NCBI GenBank assembly: GCA_039111475.1
Contig: JBCCIP010000030.1
Location: forward strand, 1-64,000
Length of the DNA: 64,000 nucleotides
Source of the DNA: JAUIET01 sp039111475
GTDB taxonomy: Bacteria > Pseudomonadota > Gammaproteobacteria > Pseudomonadales > JAUIET01
Direction of reading: 5' to 3'
The notes under the pieces were generated by a model. That model searched no databases. It was not told the DNA's origin and saw only the letters and a program-made list of their open reading frames with translations. Made by a program: the position numbers and the translations under genes. This document shows, piece after piece, positions 40,426 to 48,755 of this stretch (the first letter of the stretch is position 1; each line of letters opens with the position of its first letter).

Positions 40426-40935
40426 ATGGCACTACCTGAAGTTATCAATCATCAAGATTATTTGTTAACGGTTAATTTAAAAGAGCAGGATACCGTCACG
40501 CACCCTGAGTACGGATACAAAATACACCCTCTGTTTCTCGACAATGAAAACGGCACTTGGGTTTTGTATGTAAAGTTCCCACCAGGAACATTGTTGCAAA
40601 AACACTTTCACACGGGTTCTGTGCACTTTTTTACCACAAAGGGGGCGTGGAACTACGTTGAGTATCCCAGCGATGTGCAAAGCGAAGGAAGTTACTTGTA
40701 CGAACCCGGCGGCTCAATTCACACGTTCTCTGTTGCCGAAGATGCCACAGAATGGGCCGAAGGATTTATGGTTGTTTCTGGCGCAAATATTAACTTCGAT
40801 GAAAGCGGCAATTACCAAGATATCCTAGACGCCGGCGCCATCGAGAGCATGATTGGACAATTTTGCGACGCTATGGGGCGCGAAGTACCGAGGTATATCA
40901 AGCCAGGCGCGTCCGCTGATTTTTCGGATAAGTAA
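40426..40935 (+). CDS. Cupin of the 2,4'-dihydroxyacetophenone-dioxygenase type
   Basis: 169 residues. The cupin motifs are clear: FPPGTLLQKHFHTGSVHFFTTKGAW (two histidines and a Glu replaced by Gln/Ser region) and SYLYEPGGSIHTFSV. The order and the closing GNYQDILDAG...IESMIGQF match the 2,4'-dihydroxyacetophenone dioxygenase family, iron enzymes that cleave a C-C bond. Whether that reaction is run here is open. GAGG precedes the ATG; it is 52 bases after the TonB gene and 30 before the oxidase. Confidence 0.8.
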   Translation: MALPEVINHQDYLLTVNLKEQDTVTHPEYGYKIHPLFLDNENGTWVLYVKFPPGTLLQKHFHTGSVHFFTTKGAWNYVEYPSDVQSEGSYLYEPGGSIHTFSVAEDATEWAEGFMVVSGANINFDESGNYQDILDAGAIESMIGQFCDAMGREVPRYIKPGASADFSDK

Positions 40936-40965
40936 TACTAGCGTCTCGCTCCAGGAGAATTTCAA

Positions 40966-42288
40966 ATGCACAACTTCAATGAATACAGTGGCTGGACGAC
41001 GGCGCCAAGCAGTATGCGGAAAGCCCTTCAGGGCAATGAGCGTGCCGATGTGGCGATCATCGGTGGTGGCTTCACCGGACTGATGGCCGCAATTACTCTA
41101 AGCGAACAGGATGTGGATGTTGTTTTGCTGGAGCAGCAATTCTGCGGGTTTGGCGCCAGCGGTCGGAATGCCGGGCATCTAACGCCAACCATAGGCCGCG
41201 ACATCGTGTACTGTTTACGCCGTTTTGGCAAAGAGCGTGGTTTGAAACTTGCGCATTTTGCGGAGAAAGCCGTGCACTTTACCGAAGAAGTGTTTGAGCA
41301 ATACGCCATTGACTGTGACTATCTTCCTTGTGGCAACGTCATTGGCGGTGTTCATCCAAAACAGCGAGCTCAGTTGGCCAAGGCCGCAGAATTGGTGAAC
41401 AGTGTGGGCTTGGAAATGAATTTCCTGGACGAAAATGCAGTTCGCGAACGCGGGCTGCCCTCAGCTATCCAATTTGCTCTACAGGAAACCGCGGGTGGTC
41501 TATTAGACCCATCAAAGTACGTGTTTGCGCTACGGCGGATCGCAATAGAGAAAGGCATTAGGATATTCGAAAACTCGGCTGTGACTGAGATGATTGAAGG
41601 CGAAACCGTAACACTCAAAACGCAAGGTGGCTCAGTGACAGCCGACAAGGTCCTCATGGCCACCAACGCATTCTCCGCGCCCACTCTCAACAAAATGCGT
41701 TACTCGGTAGTGCCCGTCAGGGTCACGTTGTTCAATACCAAACCACTCAGTGATGCTGAACTGCAACAAATCGGTTGGCAAGGTCGTGAAGGCATTTATA
41801 CCGCACATGAGGCACTAGAAAGCTATCGCCTAACGCCCGACAATCGAATTGCGGGCGGCTCGAAATGGGTGCAGTACGGGTTCGGCAGTAAGCTTCTTAC
41901 TGGAAACAACGCCCAACTGTTTGATGACTTTCAATCGCTTGTGAATATTCGGTTTCCGGAGTTACCGAACTTGGAAATCGAGTCATTTTGGGGCGGCTGG
42001 ATTGGGATAACGCTGGACATGTTGCCGATCTGCGGCGTTACCGGCAAAGCCCAGAATGTGTTCTACAGCCTTGGTTACAACGGCCACGGTGTGGCCCAGG
42101 CTAGTTTGATGGGGAGAAACATGGCTCTCGAGATGCTGGGCCAGCCTCAAGCGGATGTTGAGCTATTGCAACGAACACGGATTCCATTACCACCCGAGCC
42201 CTTACGTTGGCTGGGCGTAAACGGCTTAGTGCAAGCAATGTTGTTTAAGGATGGCTTCGTCGATCGCGATCTGAGCGCTCAACGCTAG
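40966..42288 (+). CDS. FAD-dependent amine oxidase, PuuB-like (DAO family)
   Basis: 440 residues. ADVAIIGGGFTGLMAAITLSEQDVDVVLLEQ is the Rossmann FAD site, then CGFGASGRNAGHL, as in gamma-glutamylputrescine oxidase (PuuB) and related DAO-type enzymes. C-terminal FWGGWIGITLDMLPICG and YSLGYNGHGVAQASLMGRNMA complete FAD binding. The reaction expected is oxidation of a primary or secondary amine to an imine with release of hydrogen peroxide. Last intact gene of the TonB-cupin-oxidase operon. Confidence 0.88.
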   Translation: MHNFNEYSGWTTAPSSMRKALQGNERADVAIIGGGFTGLMAAITLSEQDVDVVLLEQQFCGFGASGRNAGHLTPTIGRDIVYCLRRFGKERGLKLAHFAEKAVHFTEEVFEQYAIDCDYLPCGNVIGGVHPKQRAQLAKAAELVNSVGLEMNFLDENAVRERGLPSAIQFALQETAGGLLDPSKYVFALRRIAIEKGIRIFENSAVTEMIEGETVTLKTQGGSVTADKVLMATNAFSAPTLNKMRYSVVPVRVTLFNTKPLSDAELQQIGWQGREGIYTAHEALESYRLTPDNRIAGGSKWVQYGFGSKLLTGNNAQLFDDFQSLVNIRFPELPNLEIESFWGGWIGITLDMLPICGVTGKAQNVFYSLGYNGHGVAQASLMGRNMALEMLGQPQADVELLQRTRIPLPPEPLRWLGVNGLVQAMLFKDGFVDRDLSAQR

Positions 42289-42319
42289 TTCGGCAATGTT
42301 GTTCAAGAGCTAGATCATC

Positions 42320-42565
42320 ATGAGCCGTCTCTCACTGATCGATTCAATGTTTCTTGTTAACGAGTCGCGCACAACACCCATGCATGTGGGCGGCTTGATA
42401 CTCTTTACTGATCCAAACGGCGTCGAAGAGACTGACTACGTTAGAGACCTGGTGGAAAGTCTAGCGCGCGTTGACACCCTCAAACGGCCCTATGGCCAAA
42501 TCATACAATTCGGCTCGCTTGCTCCTAGGAGCAAGCTACTGCAGATTATGATGGCTACACTCTAA
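42320..42565 (+). pseudogene. Truncated wax-ester synthase/DGAT, N-terminus only
   Basis: 81 codons. The first 50-55 (RLSLIDSMFLVNESRTTPMHVGGLILFTDP and YVRDLVESLARVD) are the clear opening of WS/DGAT acyltransferases, which run about 450-500 residues. The HHxxxDG catalytic motif, normally near residue 130, is absent. From about codon 62 the sequence (GSLAPRSKLLQIMM) no longer matches, and it stops. Its end overlaps the end of the convergent receiver gene. A deletion has joined the fragment to foreign sequence. Confidence 0.65.
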
Positions 42566-42941
42566 GCTCCGCTTCCTCTATGGCCGCAAGCAGGCTTTCA
42601 CATGTAAAAGGCTTTTCAATGAAATCCACGGCCCCCCTGTATTCTGCCTGCTTGCGCAAACCTTCAGACTTGCTCGCTGTGATGAATACTTTTGGCAGCG
42701 TCTTGGTTGACAGTTGGTCCAGCTTTTCCGATAGATCAAACCCGTTTCCATCAGGAAGGTCAATGTCTAAAAGAGCAATGTCGGGATTGCTTTCTCTGGC
42801 TTTTACGCAGGCGCTTAAATTGTCGTGAGCAACTACGACTTCGTAGTTAGCATGTTCCAGTCTTAGTTTGAGAGCGGCCAATATGGGATTGTGGTCGTCA
42901 ACTACAAGAACCTTTGGTTTCTTCTTCTGAAGTGTTTGCAT
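42555..42941 (-). CDS. Stand-alone response-regulator receiver
   Basis: 128 residues, receiver domain only. KVLVVDDHNP gives the acidic pair, Asp59 (IALLDIDLPDGNGFDL) is the phosphate acceptor, and FITASKS and the lysine in IEKPF complete the site. No output domain. It overlaps the kinase gene before it by 44 bases, so it is made from the same message and is its probable partner. Confidence 0.9.
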   Translation of the reverse strand: MQTLQKKKPKVLVVDDHNPILAALKLRLEHANYEVVVAHDNLSACVKARESNPDIALLDIDLPDGNGFDLSEKLDQLSTKTLPKVFITASKSEGLRKQAEYRGAVDFIEKPFTCESLLAAIEEAELRV

Positions 42942-44217
42942 CTTTACCCCTTACTGCTTTCATAGGAATGATGGCGCGAAATTCACTGCCTTCGTTAATG
43001 CGGCTGTGTACAACAATCTCGCCGCCGTGAAGATCTACAATTGACTTACATAAGTACAAACCCACACCCATACCATTGTGGCCGGTTTCAGCATTGTCTT
43101 TCGCTTGCACGAACTTATCGAAAACACTGCTCAATATGTCGGTTTCCATGCCTTGACCTGTGTCTTTCACGGAAATCACGACTGAACGCATGGCTTTGTC
43201 GGCATCTATGCTTAGCATGATTTTGCCAGACTTTTCGGTAAATTTTATTGCATTGCTCAGCAGGTTGGAAATTAGTTGATCGATTCGAACCTTGTCGCAG
43301 TCAACAGCTGGAATATCACGTACCATTTTCATGTTTAGGAGAACGCCTTTGTTTTCAGCTGCCACACGGTAGCGAGTGATACAGTCGCTCGCAATTTTGC
43401 GCATGTCATGTGAAGCAATTGACAACCTGAGTTTGCCATTCTCAATTGAGGCGGTATCGACTAGATCATTAATCAGCGTTGTTAAAGAGTCGCAGCAGTC
43501 AATAGAGAAGTTCAGCATTTCCTTCTGCGCAGAGTTCAGTTCTCCTGCAACACCGTCGCGAACCAGCGCAATGTACTCTCTCGCTCCGGTGAGCGGCGAC
43601 TTCAGCTCATGAGATACTGTCTGATAAAATGCGCGAATTTGCTCATTGCTTTGCTTCAACTGCTCATTGGTATGCAGAATAATCGCGCGGTGGTTATCTA
43701 ATTTTCGAGCCAAATTGGCCTTGTCAATTGCGTTGGTGAGTGCGCGATAAATGGCGCCCGATGTCAGGTCCTTTTTTGACAAGTAATCTGATGCGCCATC
43801 TTTGAAAGAAGCAGCCGCGCGCTTTTCGTCACCAAAGCCAGTTAACATTATAAACGGAAGATGCGTATCTCGAGTTAGTTCACGCAGCTCGCTGATGTGT
43901 TCAGAACCTACATCACCGTTTGGCAATAGGTAGTCAAGAATGACAATGTCAATAGAGCTGCTCAGCAGCTTCTGTTGCGCCGATATGATGTCTTGCGCGC
44001 ATAGCACTTGAATGGAATCATCGGCTTTGCGCAGCAAGCGACGCACGCTCTCAAGGTCCACATCGTCGTCGTCTACTAAAAGCACCGAGATTGGGTCTGC
44101 ACCCCTGGATCTGTCGGTAGGCTCGTTACCGGCAAACTGGGTGCTATGTGTTGTACTCTCGGCATCTCCGGATTCGGAGGAGAGGTCGGTGGCTAGCTTT
44201 AGAAAATCCATGTTCAT
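42898..44217 (-). CDS. REC-HisKA-HATPase protein (receiver-fused kinase)
   Basis: 439 residues. A receiver (about 42-165: ISVLLVDDDDVDLESV, DIVILDYLLPNGD, IMLTGFGD, YLSKKD) is followed by a coiled linker, the HisKA H-box FYQTVSHELKSPLTGAREYI, then ATPase boxes LISNLLSNAIKFTE, VKDTGQGME and GMGVGLYLCKSIVDLHGGEI. There is no membrane segment, so it is a cytosolic kinase that takes its signal from another kinase. ATG 44217 has GGAG 6 bases upstream. Transcribed with the receiver that overlaps its end. Confidence 0.92.
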   Translation of the reverse strand: MNMDFLKLATDLSSESGDAESTTHSTQFAGNEPTDRSRGADPISVLLVDDDDVDLESVRRLLRKADDSIQVLCAQDIISAQQKLLSSSIDIVILDYLLPNGDVGSEHISELRELTRDTHLPFIMLTGFGDEKRAAASFKDGASDYLSKKDLTSGAIYRALTNAIDKANLARKLDNHRAIILHTNEQLKQSNEQIRAFYQTVSHELKSPLTGAREYIALVRDGVAGELNSAQKEMLNFSIDCCDSLTTLINDLVDTASIENGKLRLSIASHDMRKIASDCITRYRVAAENKGVLLNMKMVRDIPAVDCDKVRIDQLISNLLSNAIKFTEKSGKIMLSIDADKAMRSVVISVKDTGQGMETDILSSVFDKFVQAKDNAETGHNGMGVGLYLCKSIVDLHGGEIVVHSRINEGSEFRAIIPMKAVRGKDANTSEEETKGSCS

Positions 44218-44604
44218 CAATAGCTCCTGACGAGTTTTTCTTAATTCCCGAATCGGACGGATTGGTGAGATTCTTGAGTTGCTTGCATCAAACTCCTAAT
44301 CAGTATTCTGCAGTTTTCTCGAAGGTCAGTTAATAACATAGGTACGTTTCAGCCTTAGGGCAATTTCGACTGTCTGTTTTGTGATCGGCTTAACAGGATA
44401 ACACTTTGTATATATGTTAGGTTAGAAAAGCGGTCGCCGTCCGCAAATCTCATGAAGTGTTATTGCCGTGCCGGTCACCGCCTACTACAATTCCAGAACT
44501 TGTCGAATGCGCCTAAGCCTGTATTTAATGCATAAAACGTCAAATAATTGACGAATTATGGCTAAACATGTTTTATAAGTTGTATATTCCAAGGAGTTCA
44601 GGGA
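44218..44604. other. 387-base gap between divergent signalling genes
   Basis: No gene supported. Its right end carries the promoter of the receiver gene at 44605; the remainder shows no motif that I can name. Confidence 0.45.
44548..44576 (+). promoter_or_regulatory. Sigma-70-like promoter for the receiver gene
   Basis: TTGACG (44548-44553), 17 bases, TTTTAT (44571-44576), followed by an AAGGAG ribosome site and ATG 44605. Confidence 0.4.
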
Positions 44605-44973
44605 ATGAAAAAAGTTCTAATAGTTGAGGATGATAAGCGAATAGCAGATGCGCTAAGTTATCGCATGATGTCTCTGGGTTTCCAGGTCGACAAGGCACAT
44701 GATGCAGCTACCGCACCCATGCATGCGCGTGACTCAACCCCGGATCTTGTTCTACTCGATATCTCGATGCCAGGTGGCAATGGTTTCATTGTTTTCGACA
44801 GAATACGTGCATTACCAAGTGCTCAACAAACGCCAGTTATATTTATGACGGCGGACCAAACTCCAGGACTTAAGGAAAAAGCAATGTCATTGGGTGCTGC
44901 TGGTTTTCTGGAAAAACCGTTCGGTGCAAGCAGGCTTATAGAAACTGTTGAAGCGGTGATGGATCCGATTTAG
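44605..44973 (+). CDS. Stand-alone response-regulator receiver
   Basis: 122 residues. VLIVEDDKRIADAL, Asp52 in DLVLLDISMPGGNGF, FMTADQ and LEKPFG form a complete receiver; no output domain. It ends 11 bases from the convergent REC-GGDEF-EAL gene. Likely a phosphorelay or diffusible CheY-like protein for one of the nearby kinases. Confidence 0.92.
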   Translation: MKKVLIVEDDKRIADALSYRMMSLGFQVDKAHDAATAPMHARDSTPDLVLLDISMPGGNGFIVFDRIRALPSAQQTPVIFMTADQTPGLKEKAMSLGAAGFLEKPFGASRLIETVEAVMDPI

Positions 44974-44984
44974 CGCTCGGTGAG

Positions 44985-46706
44985 TTATTCGTTCCCGTTT
45001 GTTCCTTGTAAAGCTTTAGCCAATTGCCCCTGAATAATCAGAGGCTCACCAAATAGATCTCCTTGCAAGTAATCACACCCGGCCCGATGTAGCATGTCTG
45101 CAATTTCCATCGTTGCTACACCATCCACTACCACGGTCTTGTTAAGATCCTTACCCAAGTTAATTATGGCGCGTGCGATCAGCACATCAGCGGGATTGTT
45201 AAAACGGTCTTGAACGAATGAGGGGTCTAGCTTAAGCACATCAAAAGTAACGTTTTTCAGGGTTTGTATTGTCGAGCATGCTGAACCGAAGTTATCAATT
45301 GCCATGCATACTCCCAGCTTCCGCAGTCTGTGCAACGTGTCGGTTACTTTGGGGTCATGTGCGGGAATTGGTTCAGTAAGTTGCAATTGCAGACTGCCCT
45401 CCGGTAAAGCGAATCTAACCAGCAACTGCTTTAGCCAGTATGAAAACCCGATCTCTCGCATAAGAGAGGCAGGCACATTGATTCCTATAAAGCCATCGAT
45501 TGGCAGAGTTGATGCGTCCTTAATGCGATCAAAGTCGCTGCAACATTGTTCTATTGCCCACTTCCAAACCGCAACCGTTTTATGCGACTGTTCTAATAAA
45601 GGCAAAAACTCATCGGCATGTAGGCAAAGGCCGTCAGATTGTTGCCAGAATAGCAGGGCTTCCATGCCAGCCAATTTGTGATCGTTGGATGACACAATAG
45701 GTCGATATTTCAATAGGTATTGACTGCTTTGAAGTGCGTTATCTAGTTCTTTAATTCGTTTGGCGCGTTGCGCGGAAGATCTGGCAATTTTCGTATCGAA
45801 AAACTGATAGCAATTACCACCCCTGTTCTTTGCGCGATACATTGCTGTATCGGCGCGAAAATAAAGCTCTTCCAGATCAATACCTCGTTTACCTGGAGTG
45901 TAAACGGTAATACCAATGCTGCAGGTAGAGCTCGTCAAGCCCTCTTTTCCTATCACCGCACAAGGTTTGGAAACAGCTTCCAGTAAATTTTCGGCAACGA
46001 CTTCGGGTGCATCAGCTTTATAGTGTTCAACAATCGCCATGAATTCATCGCCGCCCAAACGGCCAACAAAATCTGAACCTCTGAGCACCTCTTTGAGTCT
46101 CTTTGCAATGACTGCAATAAACTGGTCTCCCGCTGCATGCCCGAGGGTGTCATTGATTTTTTTGAAATGATCGAAATCGATCAAGAAAACTGACAAAGTA
46201 TTACCGCTTCGTTCGGAGCGATGGATGGCGTGCTCCAAATGGTTGTTTATGTGCATACGATTCGGCAATCCCGTCAGAGAATCAGTGTGAGCTACGTTCC
46301 ACAGTGCCAGCTCACTCTGTTTGCGCTCAATCGCGTGCCGAATAGTGCGACAGATAGTATCGGAATTGAAGCTGCCTTTAACGAGGTAATCTTGTGCTCC
46401 ATGTCTCAGTGCCATTAAGGCATTGTCAGTGCAGTTTGTACCTGTTAATACGATGATGGCCGCCTCAGATGAAGAATTGGTCAGTGATTCGATAGACTTC
46501 AGATTGTTTGAGTCAGGTAAGGATAAATCAAGAAGTACGGCATGGTATGACCTACGCTGCAATGCATGATGCGCGTCATTCAGGTTGCCGATTGAATCTA
46601 CATGGAAGTCGTTGCCAATGTTGCTTTCCAAGCTACGTCTCAGCAGCAGCACATCGGCAGGATCGTCCTCAATATACAGAATACGCAGGCCGCAACTATC
46701 GAGCAT
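44985..46706 (-). CDS. REC-GGDEF-EAL protein, GGDEF intact, EAL degenerate
   Basis: 573 residues. Receiver (about 5-130, Asp in HAVLLDLSLPDSN), GGDEF (about 145-310, with DHFKKINDTLGHAAGD and RLGGDEFMAIV intact), EAL (about 325-570). The EAL part has EALLFW for EALLRW, DNFG for DDFG and VVDGVAT for VAEGVET, losing metal and catalytic acids. Expected activity is c-di-GMP synthesis controlled by phosphorylation, with the EAL part as a sensor or binding domain. No I-site RxxD is plain before GGDEF. ATG 46706 is preferred to a TTG seven codons earlier. Confidence 0.9.
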   Translation of the reverse strand: MLDSCGLRILYIEDDPADVLLLRRSLESNIGNDFHVDSIGNLNDAHHALQRRSYHAVLLDLSLPDSNNLKSIESLTNSSSEAAIIVLTGTNCTDNALMALRHGAQDYLVKGSFNSDTICRTIRHAIERKQSELALWNVAHTDSLTGLPNRMHINNHLEHAIHRSERSGNTLSVFLIDFDHFKKINDTLGHAAGDQFIAVIAKRLKEVLRGSDFVGRLGGDEFMAIVEHYKADAPEVVAENLLEAVSKPCAVIGKEGLTSSTCSIGITVYTPGKRGIDLEELYFRADTAMYRAKNRGGNCYQFFDTKIARSSAQRAKRIKELDNALQSSQYLLKYRPIVSSNDHKLAGMEALLFWQQSDGLCLHADEFLPLLEQSHKTVAVWKWAIEQCCSDFDRIKDASTLPIDGFIGINVPASLMREIGFSYWLKQLLVRFALPEGSLQLQLTEPIPAHDPKVTDTLHRLRKLGVCMAIDNFGSACSTIQTLKNVTFDVLKLDPSFVQDRFNNPADVLIARAIINLGKDLNKTVVVDGVATMEIADMLHRAGCDYLQGDLFGEPLIIQGQLAKALQGTNGNE

Positions 46707-47164
46707 AGTGCACTTGCTTATAGTCAAAAATCATCCATGATTTGACCATCCTTTGAAATTCCCTTATCTAAAGTCGGACCATCTATAGTTATAGTACAAA
46801 AAGGCGCACAGATATAACGCCGATAGAACAAGTCCTCGTTCCGCGGAAGCGCGTGAAACCGATCACAATTCTGATTAACTAAAATGTACTTGTGCTCGAA
46901 AACAAGGTTGTCGGTCAATCATCGGTAAAGGCTGGTCTACAATTTTAAAGCACCTCAGAGGCAATATACGAATCGTCATCATGAGGAGAGCCGCCAACAG
47001 TTACTTATTATCAGCGATCAATGGAATGATCTACTCAGACAGCCACGCAAAGCAATTCCGCCGCACAATTCCTGCGGTACTTTTTCACTTAATAATTCAA
47101 CGCACATGCAGTTGGTGGTTAATTGGAGGTTTGTTCGCGCTGTTTGGAATCCGGAAATAGATTT
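46707..47164. other. 458-base gap between divergent signalling genes
   Basis: A 64-codon frame on the minus strand (46724-46918) starts only with TTG, lacks a ribosome site and was not accepted. Promoters for both divergent genes must lie here, but no clean sigma-70 pair stands out. Confidence 0.4.
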
Positions 47165-47878
47165 GTGAGTCGGAAAGAACAAGCCGCAGGCCAGTCTGCG
47201 ATCGCTACCAAAAACAATGCTAGCGAAGAGCTGCAGAATTTCGTATATACGGTGTCTCACGATTTCCATGCGCCTATCAGGCACATCAAGAGTTTTCTGC
47301 AAATTTTAGTCGAAGATCATTCAGGCTCCTTGGATGAAGACGCCCAAGAGTGTATAGCCTATGCGATTGGTGGAGCTGAAAGACTGCAACGAATGCTGGA
47401 CGATTTAGTGACCTTCTCACGAGTGGAAACGCATGCTATCTCAAATGAGCGAATCGAGTTAGGCGCATTAGTAAGAAACGTAGTGGCAAAGACCGCACCC
47501 GACGCTACGGTAGGCTACAGCGAATCTTTACCTTTTGTCTCAGGAGCCTCTGAGCAACTGTACGCCTTATTTGAACAGCTGATCTCAAATGCTGTGGATC
47601 ACAATAGCAATCCACAGCCATGTATTGACATAAGAGCGAGTGTTGATGGAGATTTTCATGCCATTGACGTCAGCGACAATGGAGAACATGTAGCAGAAGT
47701 TCACCATGATCGCGTATTCCAACTGTTTCATCGCCTCGAAGGTAAGAGTAACGTGCACACCGGCGCGGGCCTGGCCATTGCGCGACGTATTGCCCAACGC
47801 CATGGAGGTGAGCTGAACTGGGCTCCTTCAACGACTGACGGCAACTGCATCAGACTGAAATTACCTATAAATCCTTAA
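47165..47878 (+). CDS. Histidine kinase without sensor domain
   Basis: About 237 residues from GTG 47165 (a TTG at 47123 is the alternative). It begins almost at the H-box (FVYTVSHDFHAPIRHIKSFLQ, His32). The ATPase has LFEQLISNAVDHNS, a weakened G1 box (DVSDNGEHV) and HTGAGLAIARRIAQRHGGEL. Phytochrome-type HisKA. With no sensor or membrane part it must receive its signal through another protein, perhaps a receiver from this island. Confidence 0.8.
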   Translation: MSRKEQAAGQSAIATKNNASEELQNFVYTVSHDFHAPIRHIKSFLQILVEDHSGSLDEDAQECIAYAIGGAERLQRMLDDLVTFSRVETHAISNERIELGALVRNVVAKTAPDATVGYSESLPFVSGASEQLYALFEQLISNAVDHNSNPQPCIDIRASVDGDFHAIDVSDNGEHVAEVHHDRVFQLFHRLEGKSNVHTGAGLAIARRIAQRHGGELNWAPSTTDGNCIRLKLPINP

Positions 47879-48013
47879 TTGGCGTAGGCGCCGCCTATCT
47901 CATGTAACAGATGTGTTCATCTTTGCATTTGCATTGCTAACGACAAGGTTTAGAATTAATAGAGATCGCTCTGCTGTATTGTTCAAAATGCGATCGATCC
48001 AAGGAATGGAATA

Positions 48014-48745
48014 ATGTCAAAACGGACCCTGACGTTTCTGAGTCTTCTCTCACTTTGTGCAGCAACGGTTGCTCAGGCCGATGAACTGTTCAAATGGCAT
48101 ACCACCAACCTCCAGCTGTTAAGAGGTAGTGCCTACGAGTTGGGCGATTCGCATCGCTGGATATCCACATTCGAGCACGCCCACGCGCACCGTTTTGGCG
48201 ATACGTACGCGTTTATAGATCTACTGAAACCCGATAACGGGACATCCAGTTATTACGGTGAAATATCACCGCGCCTATCGCTTAGTGAGATAACGGGCAG
48301 AGGACTCTCATCAGGCATTGTCAAAGATGTGTTGGTGTCTACGACGTTTGAAAAGGCCAAGAACGGGCGCATGCAATATCTGTACGGTATTGCGGTTGAT
48401 CTTGCCATTCCTCAATTCAAGTTCCTGAAAATTAACGCCTACAATCACGACAACACAGCGCTAAGTGGTGATACCTGGCAGGTGACAGTGGCTTGGAACA
48501 GGCCTTTTGCAGTCGGTTCAATTAATCTACTAATTGAGGGTTTCGCGGACTTTCAAGGCAGCGAGGGCCGCTCGGCGGCCAACCAACTAATTGTGCCGCG
48601 ATTGTTATATGACGTAGGCCTAGCTTCAGGATTGCAGGCTAACAAGCTTTGGCTAGGTCTAGAGTATCAGTATTGGCGCAATAAATTTGGCGTGCGCGGA
48701 ATTACTGAATCAGCACCGCAGCTGCAGTTAAAGTACATTTTTTGA
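48014..48745 (+). CDS. Tsx/OmpK-like outer-membrane channel (DUF5020 type)
   Basis: 243 residues with a signal peptide (LTFLSLLSLCAATVAQA). The barrel follows the nucleoside-channel family: ELFKWHTTNLQLLRG, DTYAFIDLLKPDNG-S-SYYGEISPRLSL, and a C-terminal LQLKYIF ending in Phe. It probably lets a small solute, perhaps a nucleoside, into the periplasm. It is 10 bases from a binding-protein gene and starts a unit that continues to a kinase and receiver. Confidence 0.8.
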   Translation: MSKRTLTFLSLLSLCAATVAQADELFKWHTTNLQLLRGSAYELGDSHRWISTFEHAHAHRFGDTYAFIDLLKPDNGTSSYYGEISPRLSLSEITGRGLSSGIVKDVLVSTTFEKAKNGRMQYLYGIAVDLAIPQFKFLKINAYNHDNTALSGDTWQVTVAWNRPFAVGSINLLIEGFADFQGSEGRSAANQLIVPRLLYDVGLASGLQANKLWLGLEYQYWRNKFGVRGITESAPQLQLKYIF

Positions 48746-48755
48746 GGACTCCTAA

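Noticed and set aside
40477..40680. Minus-strand frames within the TonB and cupin genes
   Set aside because: They are the mirror of well-supported genes on the plus strand.
46724..46918. 64-codon frame before the REC-GGDEF-EAL gene
   Set aside because: TTG start only, no ribosome site, no recognisable pattern.
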